Shown: positions 48,002-60,619, counted from the first letter of the stretch. The stretch: 64,000 nucleotides of DNA from Girardinichthys multiradiatus (GCF_021462225.1 NC_061802.1:8079859-8143858); one strand, 5' to 3'. A program made the numbers and translations. Notes: a model not told the origin generated them from the letters alone.

Positions 48002-48073
48002 GGGCTAGTGGCGCAATGGATAACGCGTCTGACTACAGATCAGAAGATTCTAGGTTCAACTCCTGGCTAGTTC
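48002..48073 (+). tRNA. tRNA-Arg(ACG)-like sequence with anticodon ACA
   Basis: Seventy-two bases fold as a complete cloverleaf without the discriminator base. The acceptor stem pairs GGGCTAG with CTAGTTC (two G-T pairs). D arm: GCG with CGC around the AATGGATAA loop. Anticodon stem TCTGA/TCAGA with loop CTACAGA. T arm: CTAGG/CCTGG with loop TTCAACT. It follows vertebrate tRNA-Arg-ACG at most positions, but the anticodon is ACA (Cys UGU codons) instead of ACG. The changes are largely C-to-T or G-to-A, as in CpG decay, yet the C5-G68 pair has become T5-A68, preserving pairing. A TTTTT Pol III terminator follows at 48081-48085. It may be a pseudogene or a SINE head and not a working gene. Confidence 0.55.
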
Positions 48074-48284
48074 AACCTTGTTTTTGTAGTTGTCAGTATG
48101 TAGTTGTACTGAGTGTCCAGTCGGGTAAGTCTCAATCCTAAAGCCTGGAAACGAGGTTCCGCTTGACATCAGGTCTTTATTCCTAAAAAAAACATGTAAA
48201 GAAGGGCAAAGAACAGGTGCGGAAACCTCGACCCTTCTTAAATGTTATATTGGCACACAATGGCAGCCCACTGCTCCCTATGCT

Positions 48285-48486
48285 GGGGGAGTGGGTGGAG
48301 TGGTGGCCTAGTGGTTAGAACAGGAGGTTTGCGTTCCGGAGGGGACACAAGGGGCCAGCACTCTTAACCCCAGGTGCCGCACAATGGCAGCCCACTGCTC
48401 CCTATAAGAGATGGATTAAATGCAGAGGACAAATTTTGTTGTAATGTCCATGTGGAATGACCAATAAAGATGATTCTAAATTCTAA
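48285..48486 (+). mobile_element. tRNA-derived SINE
   Basis: An A-box-like tggcctagtggttagaac lies at 48305-48322. It is followed by a body (acaatggcagcccactgctc, 48381-48400; atggattaaatgcagagga) and a 3' end with aataaag and two ATTCTAA units. The body box acaatggcagcccactgctc also occurs once before the A box, at 48257-48276. Confidence 0.6.
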
Positions 48487-49019
48487 AAATACAGCCAGAT
48501 TTACAATAGAATATTTCAGAGCATATCTATGTGTTAGAACGATCCAGTCAAGGTCCAGACCTAAATGTAATTCAGTATCTGAGGGAAAACCTGAAAATTG
48601 ATTTTCACTGATGCTCTCTATCCATTTTGACAAATTTTAAGCTATTTTGCAAGAGGACTGGGCAAAAATTCCAGTCTTTAATTGTGCAAAACTGGTAGAG
48701 ACATACCTCAAAAGACTGACAGTTGCTATTGCAGTTGAAGGTTGTTGTAGTAGGTGTTGACCCAGGGGGGCTGAACACCAATGTGTGCCTATCAGAATGC
48801 ATTAGTATTGATCTAAAAATAATACATACTAGAACAGGAACAGATTATCACACTATAGGTTGAAAGTCATTGAATTGACAAGTAATAGCATTGTAAAGAT
48901 GTGTAAAAATAACCACTATGAGACTGGAGTTTTTTAATGCAGCAGAAATCTGCTCATAAAGCTATAAAAATGCTAAATGGACTTTATATATATAAAATCA
49001 TGTTCACTCTGATGCACAA

Positions 49020-49140
49020 TTCAGTAGTCAACGTGGGGTTAAATGCTTTGCCTAGCGGTAGGAGGTAGCTGTAGTTGAACCCACAACTTTTAGATTGCAT
49101 ATAGCTACTCCCTCCCCTGAACCACAGTCACACTTCAAAT
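49020..49140. repeat. Fragment of a fish interspersed repeat
   Basis: aaatgctttgcctagcggta, then tgaacccacaacttttagat and tgaaccacagtcac are eroded forms of a common tRNA-related repeat block. Confidence 0.4.
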
Positions 49141-49359
49141 ATTCTGCACAACAAAACCTCACATTATGTAAGAAATATTTTCTAAAGGTTAAGAACATAT
49201 GCTTTTTTATAGAGAAATGGCGATAATCTTGGAATTCCTCTCTGTTGTATTGAAAACCATCACCTCTATCAATGAACATGCAGCACATTTTTCTCTTTCA
49301 TGTGTTACAAATCAAGTCATAGTCATATAAAAACAGAACCTCAAAGAAAACCAGAAATT

Positions 49360-50130
49360 GGTAGCCAGATCAGCACATCTAGTTAAAATTGACCTGAAGT
49401 TACACTCCTTTAGCAGGAAAAAAACATCTAACGCTGTCGGCCTCTGTCGACCTGAACTGAAACATGCTCAAAGGTCATTAAACAACTGGATGAAGAAATA
49501 TGGTTGAAGTCAAGGTCAGTGGCGCCAATTACCTTTCCTCTGTCCCCTACAAATGAGTATCTTTCACCTGATTATCTATTATCATGTTATTGGACGTAAA
49601 TTTAACAAGCTGTTGAGAGGACTGGAAAATCAATACCTTTTAAATGCTGTTTATGCGTGATTAACGGTTAATATCCTCACAAATTATTTAATATAATAAG
49701 GTAATTTGTCTTTCACATGAGCCTGGAACCCTGCAAAGAATAATAGAATATTAAATGAGGACACTACTGAAGAGGAGATTTCTGATGCTTTCTCCAGCTC
49801 CTTTTTATTACCCATATCCTCTTAACAGCTACAAAGCTGCACTATGGTTATTTTATGCAAGTCATAAAATTAGGCTGAGATGGAATTAGCAGACTCGGGG
49901 CTCTTTATAGGTCAAGCCGGTAGTTTATGAGCCCACGACTCCCTAGCACTATTGTCAAGGGGCTAGTTAGAGGGGTCTTTAAGCATGATTTAATATGTCC
50001 CTGCCTTGGAAAATAGTTAAATAGCTAATTAAATGGAGGAGTTAATTTACATATTAATTGACCTTCCAGTAATATTTATATTGATGCCTACATGAAGATC
50101 CCTTGTCTTCATTGCCTTTCATCATAGTTA
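49360..50130. other. Candidate conserved non-coding segment
   Basis: Contains agctaattaaatggagga (50022-50039) followed by gttaatttacatattaattg, a run of homeodomain-type sites in otherwise unique sequence. No coding frame. Confidence 0.3.
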
Positions 50131-50149
50131 GTTTGAGCAAATATGGTGT

Positions 50150-51250
50150 AACTTTTTTTGTTTAAACTCAAGTTTCTTTTTATTGTCGCCAGCTCCCCGT
50201 CAGAGCCAGCTGGGGTTTTGTGCATGTAGGGCTCTTTTTGTTGGCGGATAATGGAGGATGCCACATAAACAGCGATGGGAAGTCCTCTGGGGGGCCAGTG
50301 GAAAAGCTGGAGGACAGTGCTTGTGTCAAAACTGCTCTTAATTATATCTCTAATCACCAGCCAGCCTGGCAACAAAAAAGGACCCGGGGGCTCGACTTTA
50401 ACCCAACCTGTACAGAATTAGCACAACATTTCACCTGCTAAGATTTCCCAAATAGGCACTAAAGTAAAGGCACATACATGTATACACACACTGCTCAGCC
50501 AAGCTCCCTCTTTAGAGACATAAATCTGTTTGTTTGCTACTCTCCACACCAGCTATTAAGCTCCAGATAGGATTTGTGCTGCATTTTCTATGATAATAAT
50601 CTCTTCTCCCCTGATGCCGCCCCTGCATGTTGCATTGTCATGTTGATGTCCGCATGGCCATCGAGGGGTAATGATGACATGGATCAACGATGATAGATTG
50701 GAAGCACATTGTTTGTTTTCGACAGGGGGCGCGTCCATTCTGTGCACCGTGTTGTTAGCATGGTAAGTGTGTCTTCCAGCCTATTATCCGCATGATCATT
50801 TGTCACCAGCCTGTCTTCACTTTGTCTCCCACATTCTTTCTGGATAATGACTCCTCAAACAAATCTGCATATGAGGCCTGCAGTCAACAATAGCAGTGGT
50901 GAATCGGTTTTAAAAATTTGAAATGTTGCTACCTGAAATAGTGTAGAAGTTGTAACTGAGAGATTTTCATGATCAACATTTTTAAAGCCAAAACTATTTC
51001 AACGTGTAAAGTGACACATTATTATGGTGTGAAAAAAGTTATTCACGCATTTATCCATCTTCCATTATCAATCTCCTTGTGGCTTGATCTCCTGCTGATT
51101 TTGAAAATATGGCAGCCAGCCCGAACTCCCTGATCCAGCGCCGAAAACCAGCAGCTGCCCAGCAGACCCATGCAGCCATTAGCAACACCTCAGGGCCATC
51201 AGCGGCCATCACTCACCGAGGCTAAATACCCTGTCAAAGGGTGCTGTGAC
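50150..51250. other. Candidate conserved non-coding segments
   Basis: Balanced unique sequence (for example 50190-50420, 50590-50800 and 51100-51240) without a supported coding frame or repeat. This is judged by appearance. Confidence 0.25.
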
Positions 51251-51479
51251 AGCAAATTGAATATTGTTATGATCCATAAAATTTTCTCATCAGTGCACTG
51301 TGCATGCTCCTGTTGTTAACATGTTGATGTGAAACCGAACAGCTTGCAAGACAAGATTATTATTAATTTCCTGACAGAAAAAAAGAACTTCAGCAAACAC
51401 AAACATGGTTAATTCCTTTACTGATATATTACCCAACAGATATTAGACAAAATAAAAGAGTGGCAACAAATAGGAATTT

Positions 51480-51690
51480 CAGTTTATTTATTCTTTTTGT
51501 AGCCAAATTTACAACAAATCTCATCTTGAGGTACTTTACAAGACAAACATAATTAATTTCCATTTACTTAGAACTAATTTTAGCCAAAATTAAGTTTAAA
51601 TGCACTTCCAACTTAATTATTTAATTAAATTCAAATCCAGTCTGACACAGTTCAATTCAATGTTGAGCCCAAAGATTTTTAAGGTACCCT
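51480..51690 (-). repeat. Decayed L2-type LINE 3' tail
   Basis: tcagtttatttattcttttt through acaaatctcatcttgaggta and ctttacaagacaaacataat is an eroded version of the tail at 3245-3320. Confidence 0.55.
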
Positions 51691-51699
51691 TTTCCGGTA

Positions 51700-54600
51700 A
51701 GGTCTAAAACTTTTCTTCGGTTTTATTTTTATTTTTTCAAAAGGTTAAAATACTTGTAAAATATTTCAAAACACAACTTTCCATCTAAATGTGTTTTTTT
51801 TTATTTTTTTTATGAAAAATAAATTTTCCGGCGTGCATGGTGATGGCATACTTGCATTTAAACCGTTTCATTGAACTCCAATGTGTCACCCCATACACTG
51901 CCACCTACTGGGCTGCCAGTGTAAGTTTGCAAAAAGAAATATATTCAACACTCGATGCCAATTAGAGACGTGGACCACCTGGAGGATATCTTGCCAGTCT
52001 TTCTAAGTACAAGACCCTTACAGGTAAAAAAAAATTGGTTAAATCAATTTAAAAAAAAACTAAGGCCAAACATAATTGTTACAGTTTTGAAATATTTAAG
52101 TAGGTATTATGCATCAACGGCCATATTTTGGCTGATTTATGTTTTTTTTAAACAGCAGTAACTGTTTTGGCTGTAAAATCGAGGCTCAAAAAGAACCTAT
52201 TTCAGTGTGGGAGCCTTGTTTTTTGTGCGCAATGAGGTCTCTCATTTGTGTAACTATGAACAATATTTCAGTTGCTTTTGTAGAAATGGCTGATATTTAA
52301 AGACACAGCTCAATAGGGAGGATATGAGGAGTCCAGAACAAAGGTTGGAGGAGGGATGAATGTGGCAGGATGGATTTATTTTTTACTGCACTGAGTGATA
52401 TAAGTTTAATAATACCAGCAATATATTTAATAATTGTTGTAAATATTGTATCACTGGTTTGTTTGTCACATACATATTTCAGTCTAAATCAATGTTGTTC
52501 ACAAGTGGATCTGAAAACCTTAAATTACCATTTTTAAAAGGTTTTATTCTGCCCGAAGACTACTGAAAGCACAGAAAAAAATTCAAATTGAGGTTACCAT
52601 AATTCATGCATGTATTCATACATATAAGAAATACTCCAATCCCCCCCAATATATGGGTCGTATACCCCAAGTCAATAAAACATACAATATGCATAGTTAC
52701 AAAGCTACCAGCAGGACAAATAAAAAGACCAGCAGTTGAACAACCCTAATTCCTACTTTGTTCTCATATTTGTGTGGACAAATTAGTATCTAAGTTGTAA
52801 AGGCATATAAGCTCAGCATTCTCCCTGAAACTTGCTGTTAGTTTTTCAAAGGTTAGCAGTTAGCGGGAGGCCAGTTTTGTGCACAAAGAGCCTGGGAAAT
52901 GTCAGCTGTGCTATAACTATAACCTACCCAGGCCCTCCTTCCCATCATATGCCTTCGCCAGAGTGCAGCATTCCAACAGAATAACTCTATAAAATGGACA
53001 CCTGCCACGACACCCTGCATGCATCACCAGTGCCAGAGTGCCAAGCACAATCGCCCAGCAGTCATGGTCAGTTGCCTGCTGATATATCAGATGTGATCCC
53101 AGAGAAAGGGTTGAGTGCCCCCCACCAAATGTTAAAGTTATTTGTTCTTGTCATTAAACTAAACTTTATTGTGACCCTCTCTCGCTGTTATTGCACTACT
53201 AGCAATTCTGCTGAACTGAACTTTATCTTTGTGGCTGTCTATGAATCTCAGGGGCTCAGACACTGCAGATCGCTGAAGTATACTTCCTTGTTGATCTTTT
53301 AGCTCTGAGGGCCAGAGAGTATAGAGTAAAAAAAGAAATTAAAATGAAAAATAATTTAACAAATTTACATGTGGAGTTTATTATAAAGAGCCAAGTTTGA
53401 ACAAAACAAAAAAACATGCACGGCTCTGGATGTTTGAATGAGTGTTCACAAAAAAAAAATGTGTCTAATTAACCTTCTAGATGAAGTGAAAAACCTCAGG
53501 AAAACAAAGAAACTGCAACAATAAGGGAATAGAGAAAAATGCATGTCATTTTTAAGCTATAATAAAATAAACTATAGAGTTTAGGCAACAAAAAATATTC
53601 ATGCTTGTTTAAACTAACATTTGTATAAATAAACATAAAAAATCATAAAAGTAAAATGTAATTCACAAACGTATTAAATACAAATTTGTAAATTGATTAA
53701 TTGCAAATAAAAAAAAATAAAATCATGACCATACTTCATTTCCTTAGCTGGAAATATTTTGGGATTCTCTTTGGTGTCTCTTTGCAAAAAGCTAGTATCC
53801 ATCCCATTAATCGGTTGGCTCAGGGAAAATCATTATTATTCTTTTTATTCTGGAACATCACATAAAAGTCTTGGTTTTACTATTTAAAGCTGATACTGGG
53901 AAATGGAAGATACAGATGCTGATGCTATTGTAATGAAAAGAGTTGTGATCCATGCGTGTTTGCCTTGCCTCAGTGTGCTTTATCGCCAACTATAAAGGCC
54001 TTCCCTCACTAGCTTTTCGCCATCTTAAGAATGTTTCATTTGTCATCTATTCTTTTAAGGTTTCCACCTTCACTGACCCCAAATGTTTTGCTCAGAAAAA
54101 AAGACATTTAAAAAAATAATAGAACGAAATATGTAATGTAAAAGTGTGTGTGGATCATTAAGAGGCTGAAACTGTTAAACAAACATTAGCGTTTGAGAGG
54201 GACAATGCAGGGTGGCGGTTTTTACAGCTTGTGTGATTCTGAGGGATCCGGAAAGAGACAATGAGGTCATAGAAAATATAAACTGCTGATAAATGATGGG
54301 ACATAAAACTGCAGCCCATGTCCTGTCAAGCTCGGGTGGCTTCCAGATTTAAACTTAATTTTCGCCTCCTGTGAATAGTGCTAACATCCTTTTTCTCCTC
54401 TAGCATGAAGAAAGGGATATTTTTGCTGAACTTTAATGAGATAGTGTTATGCTTGATTTGTGCCGTTTTGCATTTTTAGACATAAATGCGTTGAACTTAT
54501 GACACTATCTATAGCAAAACAATAAGTCTAAGTAAAGGTGTATAGCTATGCTGAAGCTAAATTGGCAAAAAGTGTTTTTGCTTCTAGCAAGACCCTGGAC

Positions 54601-55640
54601 AATTTCCATCCATTCTTGTCTCCTATTATTTTAGGCCTGACAATCATGAAGCCTTGGTAGCAACTGTTATCTACATTAATGTCCATAAACCAATGAATTT
54701 GTGTATTCATCACAAATTTACCTGAAGGGATGAGATGTTTTCCTTTTTCAGGGAATAACCCTTTTAAATGAAAAACAAGGAGATCTCTATATATTTACTT
54801 AGGATTATTTATGGAAAAAAAACAAATCAACATGAAACTAACTTGTCTGCTATTGGGTTTCAGTTCAAACAGTGAAGCAGTTCATCATTATACAAGTACA
54901 ATGACAATGAAGGACAATTTAAAGGAATTTAAATGGACAGGAGTTTATTTCTTCAGATGCTCCGCTTCGTTTGAGCAGGTGTGAACCCTCATCTGAACTC
55001 CGGCAATCCCTGGTTTGCCTGAAAACGTGGGTTGAGCACCTTTTATAAACTTTTGTTGCCAAGGCAGTTTGGTCTGCTTTAAAAAATGCCATGTGAAAGC
55101 AAGCCCAACCAAATGAAAATGTGACTTTTTTTCGGTATTCCTCATCGAAGCAATCCGTCTTCCAGAAAATCCTGGTCTGAAAGTGTCCTAATTTAGCCTA
55201 TGCTATGTGTGGAGAAAAGCAAAATGAAACAAAGAAAATCATGTTGTCTCTCACTGAACTGACTCCTGAAGCCAGTGCTTCCTCATGAGATATTGCTACA
55301 TAAACAGGCTTTTGTGTAGCTACAGTAACCAGGTGATGGAGGAAGAAATGTTTAATACCAAATTTGGACTTCCTTTGTGGCATCTAAGAGACAGAACTTC
55401 TTCAGCTGCAGTGTGTCATGAACACCATGGAAAATCAGAAGAACATTTGCTAGTTTGAAAAAGTCAAAGGTTCATTTTAGCTAAATCATAGAATCTAGAT
55501 GGTAAAAGTAAGTAATATCCGAAATTCATGGTTTTCCCAATAATATAAAAAGGGCAAGCTTTTTCTCTTTAAGATGATGGTACATACTTGTCCAAGTAAC
55601 ATAAATGTGTCTGCTGGTTAGGGAAAAGGAATGGATGATG
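51700..55640. other. Intergenic sequence
   Basis: Mostly A+T-rich without recognisable genes or elements. Stretches around 52850-53080 and 54200-54420 are more balanced and could be partly conserved. Confidence 0.35.
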
Positions 55641-55649
55641 ACATGCATG

Positions 55650-56200
55650 CCTTAAGAAAATGGTCTTTAAGGCCCCATCCAGATCTTCTCACCAAGGAGG
55701 CATTATATTAAAGCCAGGCAGGAAGCTGGGCTTGATAAACGTAATGGATTGGCGAGGAACTTTAAAAGCACTAAGGGAGTAGGCCATTATGCAAAACAGG
55801 GCTCGCTCAAGTAATCTGAGCCTTGTCTCTCAGCTGCCAAAGACAAAGAACACATGCAGAGGCCTTGATTGCTTTGTAAGGAGCTCTCTGCATAGCCATG
55901 ATGGATTCTGGTATTTTGACTGTTAATTTGTTTGAATGAAAATTATTTATACATTTTTGTGAGGATGAGCGCCTCTCCCTGTGATTACTGCATTTGAAAA
56001 TGAGATCAGAGGAGCAGGAAATTTCCTTGTCATGGAGGCCTGATGTATTCTCAGATTATGGGCTGATTGCAGCTCAGATGAGCATTGGGTGGAATTATTT
56101 GCTGCGCCTGTGACAACTCCCCACTCCTGACAAGGCCTTTTAGTTTTCACAGTTATTGATGCATTCCGCACAAATGCAACCCTTGGATGTTCTCCGCTGC
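55650..56200. other. Candidate conserved non-coding segment
   Basis: Unique, balanced sequence (ggccattatgcaaaacaggg at 55782-55801, aatctgagccttgtctctc, gaattatttgctgcgcctgt), no frame with family features, next to a TG microsatellite. Confidence 0.3.
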
Positions 56201-56220
56201 CAGGACATAGGTATAAAAGA

Positions 56221-56297
56221 GGTGTGTGGGTGTGTTTGTGTGTGTGTACGTGTGCGTGTGTGCGTGCGTGTGAGTGTGTGTGTGTGTGTGTGTGTGA
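56221..56297. repeat. (TG)n microsatellite, interrupted
   Basis: TG/CG-rich run with an uninterrupted stretch near its end. Several open frames on both strands here are artefacts of this repeat. Confidence 0.95.
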
Positions 56298-56869
56298 ATG
56301 GAATGAAAGCAGGATGTTTAATGAAGTCAGTGGCAGGGAGACGAGCAGCAAGGAAAGCATCTTAAATGTTCTTTATCCAGGAGCCTACAGAGGAGCTGAT
56401 CAAAAATGAATTGAGGGGTATCTGCGTGCGGGTCGGTAATACCTGAGCAGACATCCATCAGATGTGCCGGTTCAATAGGGACAAGCATGATGTGGGGAAC
56501 TGAAGCCTTGACAAAAGGGACTCATAATATGCAAACAATAAGGAGATCAATGGAGGTTTAATGTGTGAGAAAGAGAGCAGAATAGTTTAATGCACATATA
56601 TTAATGCAAAGCTGTCCAGTAAATTTGGGTTAATGCTAGGACCTCCAGGTAGCTAAGTTCTTTACTACAAGTGCTGTTAGCCTATGTGATTCTGAGAAAA
56701 ATGTAATGAGTCGTCCTCAGCTTTTATCTTGCCTTATCCTTTTTGATGGAATTTGCATATTGTGTCATGATTTTTTTAACAATACAAAAAAGCATAACTT
56801 ACAGAGGGGAATTGCACGGTCAGCAGGTCAGGGAACTCACCACACATCAGATTTATATTTGTGAAAAAC

Positions 56870-57700
56870 TGGAAAAAATGACATTTTCCTTTCATGTCTA
56901 TCACATGAAACCCCAGACAAGTATATAAAATTTTGTGGTTAGATTTTAAAAAAACATCATTGTTGGCATTACAGCAATCAAGTCTTTCTTATGAGCTTTT
57001 TGCATGTTTCCACTGGTACTTTGACAAATTATCTTTTGTGATGAGCTCCAAGTACCTTGAGGTTGGAAGTTAAATTTTTGCCTGCTCTGACCTGAACACC
57101 TTCTTACACATTTGGTGTATCCCCTACCTGCCTCGAGACCATAGCTTTCTTCTTCCATAAAGACCAGATTTGTGGAGTGCAGGACTAATGGTTGCCCTTT
57201 CAACAGATTCTTTCACCCTGATGGTGCCATCTGCAGCTTCTCTAATTAACGCTCTCCTTTCACGATTTGTCAGGTTAGGTGGACAGCCATATTTTGGTAG
57301 GTCTGAAGTTTTGCCATACTTTCCAGTGTTCAGATGGTGAAATAAGCAGTCCTCTATGAGATGTTTAAACTTTGGGAAATTGTTTTATACTCTAATCTTA
57401 TTTAAGCAATGTTCCTGTTCCTTGGTCTTCTTGATGCTTCTTGATGTTTGTCCACTAATGTTCTCCATGAAACCTCTGAGGTCTTCACAGCTGTATTTGA
57501 ACTGAGAATAAACTACACACGGATGGACTCTACTCACTAAATTAGAGACTTATGAAGACAACTGGTTGCAGTGGATTTAAGGGTGTCAGAGCAAAGGGGT
57601 CTGGCAGGAAAAATGGAACACGCTTTTTAGATTTTTAAATTTGTAAAACAATTTAAACATTTTTGCATGGCAGTACAAATTAACTATATCAAAACTAAAA
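56870..57700 (-). mobile_element. Decayed Tc1-like element
   Basis: Contains cagcaatcaagtctttctta (56972-56991), tttccactggtactttgaca (57006-57025), a block near 57270 (ggtggacagccatattttgg) and an end-like segment near 57545-57640 (cttatgaagacaactggttg, tggatttaagggtgtcagag). These match parts of a fish Tc1-type family seen also at 9915-10330 and 43080-43800. No transposase frame remains. Confidence 0.6.
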
Positions 57701-58179
57701 ATTAAGTCTGTGTTTTATAATCTGTTTTTAAAAAGAAAGGTATCTACATTGGTAAGGCCCTTAAAGGCTTGTCGTCACTATTACTGACTCAACCACTTAG
57801 AGCGAAACAGTCCCCTGAGAACAACTACTCAATTACTACTTGGCGTGAGTTAATATTTCTTTCATTGTACTTTTGAACAATTTCTGCATTCGATTTCTTA
57901 TTAAATTGCTTCTCTTTTATAAAACAAAAAATGATCTGTTTCAGTATTCATATGTTGAATAGGTGACAATCTTTTGTGAAAGGAAAAGTGCCTGAGAATG
58001 AATCGTGAACCAGTGTCACCTTTAAATGAAAGAAAATAAGTTAAGAAACAAATTGGACTCTCCACAAAGACAGATGCGCACACACTTGAATGTTCATGTT
58101 CAGTCAGCGCCCCAGGCTTGCTTAGGTTCAGTTGTCCCATCTCCATCTCTCGTTTTTGTGGCCTGATTTGAATACAAGC

Positions 58180-58780
58180 CTTGTTTTATGGAGGAAGGTA
58201 ATTGGAAGTCAGTGATTTACTGCAGTGTATACAGGGATTGCATCCAACAAAATATCTGGAAGCAGGGAATAATCACTTTGCAGCCTGCTGCCGCATTTAT
58301 CTGGACACAGGTATATTTTCACCACTGGGTGTTGACGGTGTTGACTATTAGCCAGCAAATAAATTATTCAGTACTTACAAGAGGGGAAAAATGGGGAAAA
58401 TCTCCTTTCCAGGGCTTACAACAGGACAAAGAGGTGTGCGGTATCTGAAAAAAAGGGGCGGACATTTTTTCTTCAATTACAAAAGGCAAATATTTATTAT
58501 TTATAAGTACTTGCCTTGTATGGGTTTAAATGTTATTTATGAACCTGTTGCATAGTGATTTCCCATGTAACTCATTATTTTTAGCTGGAGGGTGTTGTAA
58601 AGGAGCAAGGATATATTTAATGACACTCTGCTAGTCGGTGCAATTACACTGTAATCATTATGTAAAATGTCCTATTAATTAAACCAATTTCTGCTAGGGG
58701 AACATTTGTTCCGCAGGGCTTTGCCTCATCTTTCAGCCGCCTTACTGCGTCCTGTTTTTCACCAGGTCCTTATTATGTTG
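58180..58780. other. Candidate conserved non-coding segment
   Basis: Contains ggtgcaattacactgtaatc (58636-58655), attatgtaaaatg and cctattaattaaacc. Dense homeodomain-type motifs in unique sequence, no coding frame. Confidence 0.3.
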
Positions 58781-58789
58781 CAGCTTCAC

Positions 58790-60000
58790 TGCATGCATAT
58801 TTATAACAAAATCTTTTAATGTCCCCAAGACTTCTGAGCTGTTTCAGATTAATGGAGAAAATAGGCTGCAGATGTATGAAATAAAACAACCTTCTTTCCA
58901 GGTTTACAGCACTTGTAATTTACAATGCTTTAATTTGACAAATAATAAACATGCATGAGGAATATATCAATGTACCATGCAGTAAATGTGTACGCAAATG
59001 AGAATGAGATTGGGGTTTGTCCCTGCTACAAAGCTGTTTTTTTGCATTGTGTCATCTTGCTTTAAGGATGAGATGCAGAAGAAGTGCATTAGGAAAAGAA
59101 TCCTGTGTCTGTTTAGAAAAACAACAGCAAGCAAAACACAGTTCCAAATTTGTCATCTTTAGGAAAATGTTGGTGCAAGCAGTCCCAGTAGGACAAAGCG
59201 GTTGACCCATCTGGCTCTTTATCTGCTGTTCTGGCAGTCCTAATGTTGCTACGGTGACCAGGGGTCAACAGCACTTCTAATGCTCTTCAGACACAATCTG
59301 TTTTCTTTACTTCTTGGCACAAAGGAAACGATTAAGAAAACAATTCAATAGTGTGCAAGAACACACAGCAACATCTACATTGCAAATAGAGGAAGTGGGA
59401 TGTTTGCTATTCAGAAAGCATCATTAAAAATAGGCCCTCTCTTTGCAAGAGCGCTTATACAAGAGGTTCCCTCTGAAATACGACACGTCTCCAATGAAAA
59501 TCTAAGAGACAGAACAGATTTTGTGGCTATGGTGCATAACAAACAACAAATAATTGCAGTTCAGTGGATTTAATGAAGAATTCAGCCTAATAAAATCCAA
59601 TAAACAGTAATTCCTTAATAATGGGGAAAAGGATGTATCCTGTTTTCCTCCACTCATACACTGTATGAAAAAGACAACCTTTTTGTCCTTTTTGTCTGAC
59701 ATTAAGTCAGATTCAGTTTTTACTTCTTAGTTTAGTTAGGACTACCAACAAACAGACATACACAAACACACACACGCACACAACAGTTTGCTGGTTTTGT
59801 CCATTCATCCTGACAGAACTGGTGTAACAGAATCAGACTTACAGGCTCACACACATCGTTTTAGCCACTGCATTTTCTATATGCATAATTTGCAATTTTT
59901 AAGGCTAATGGCCTGAAGCCTTTGATTAACTGATGAGCAACCTGTGTTTAAATAGATTTCAATTTGCCTGCTGTTTTTTTTCTTTTGCTCCAGTTTCTTC
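58790..60000. other. Intergenic sequence
   Basis: No genes recognised. A short (CA)n run lies near 59760-59782. Confidence 0.4.
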
Positions 60001-60009
60001 TTTTCACGT

Positions 60010-60600
60010 TTTGAGGCACTGCTTACAATCTGATTTTGATCCAGCTGCATGAAGAGGGGGTATCTTTCTGTCCCTTAAGACTTTGATCAGGAGCGATGTG
60101 TTCGTGAACTCTGAAAACCGTATTCCTTCTTCATGTTTAGCTTTCTATCTGACACCTGAAGAGTTTGTGTCAAAAGTGACACAGCAACTGTTCATAAAGT
60201 CTTTGACCTGAGTTCCATCTGAAGAAAACAAACTCCAGATCATGATGCTGCCACCACCATGTTTTACCAGGTGTAATTTTGGTGTGGGGCGGTGTTGTAC
60301 AATGAAATCCCTTGGATCCTTTATGAATTTAAAAATCTTTTTTTCTTTTGCATTGCAGTCTACATATATCACACAGACTCTGCGTCAGAGTCTGGAACCT
60401 TTACCAGATGGCCGTAACATTTCAGCTTATACTTTCCTGGCCACAGATCAACTCTATTCATAAAGTTGTTAGAGATGACCATCGCAGCATGTCAACCATG
60501 CTTTCAAACTAACAAAGCTGCAAGGGACAAAGACCCATATCTTATCAGGATGGACGACTAAAGCTCTCTAGGAGAGCGTGACTAAAGTGCTGAAAGACTG
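60010..60600 (-). mobile_element. Decayed Tc1-like transposase fragment
   Basis: Minus-strand frame 60145-60372 contains VKHGGGSIMIWSLFSSDGT, a version of the conserved VKHGGGS(I/V)MLWGCFS block of Tc1 transposases. The flanks are eroded and the limits approximate. Confidence 0.65.
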
Positions 60601-60619
60601 AGCAGCTTATAAAGATGAG

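Larger units (their letters stand above)
47997..48486 (+). mobile_element. Composite insertion with tRNA-like heads, inside the Tc1 relic
   Basis: Interrupts the Tc1 relic between ccctgaa and atacagcc. It opens within a few bases with a tRNA-Arg-like sequence, has an A/T-rich middle and a second tRNA-like SINE head near 48300, and ends in a repeat tail (ATTCTAA twice). Target duplication is at most a few A residues, so it cannot be confirmed. The order suggests either one composite SINE or two successive insertions. Confidence 0.55.
47555..48800 (+). mobile_element. Decayed Tc1-like element, split by a 490-bp insertion
   Basis: The left end (gcaaaagtattgatagtcct) and the centre (ttccagcaggacaactaccc, 47971-47990) belong to a common fish Tc1 family. 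Its continuation, corresponding to the QQDND and SPDLNPIEN parts, resumes at about 48487 (acagccagatttacaataga) and runs through ggtccagacctaaatgtaat and gtagagacatacctcaaaag to about 48790. Between these two halves lies foreign sequence with a tRNA-like head. Confidence 0.75.

Noticed and set aside
56155..56409. Cys/Val-rich or His/Thr-rich open frames on both strands
   Set aside because: Produced by the TG/CA microsatellite.
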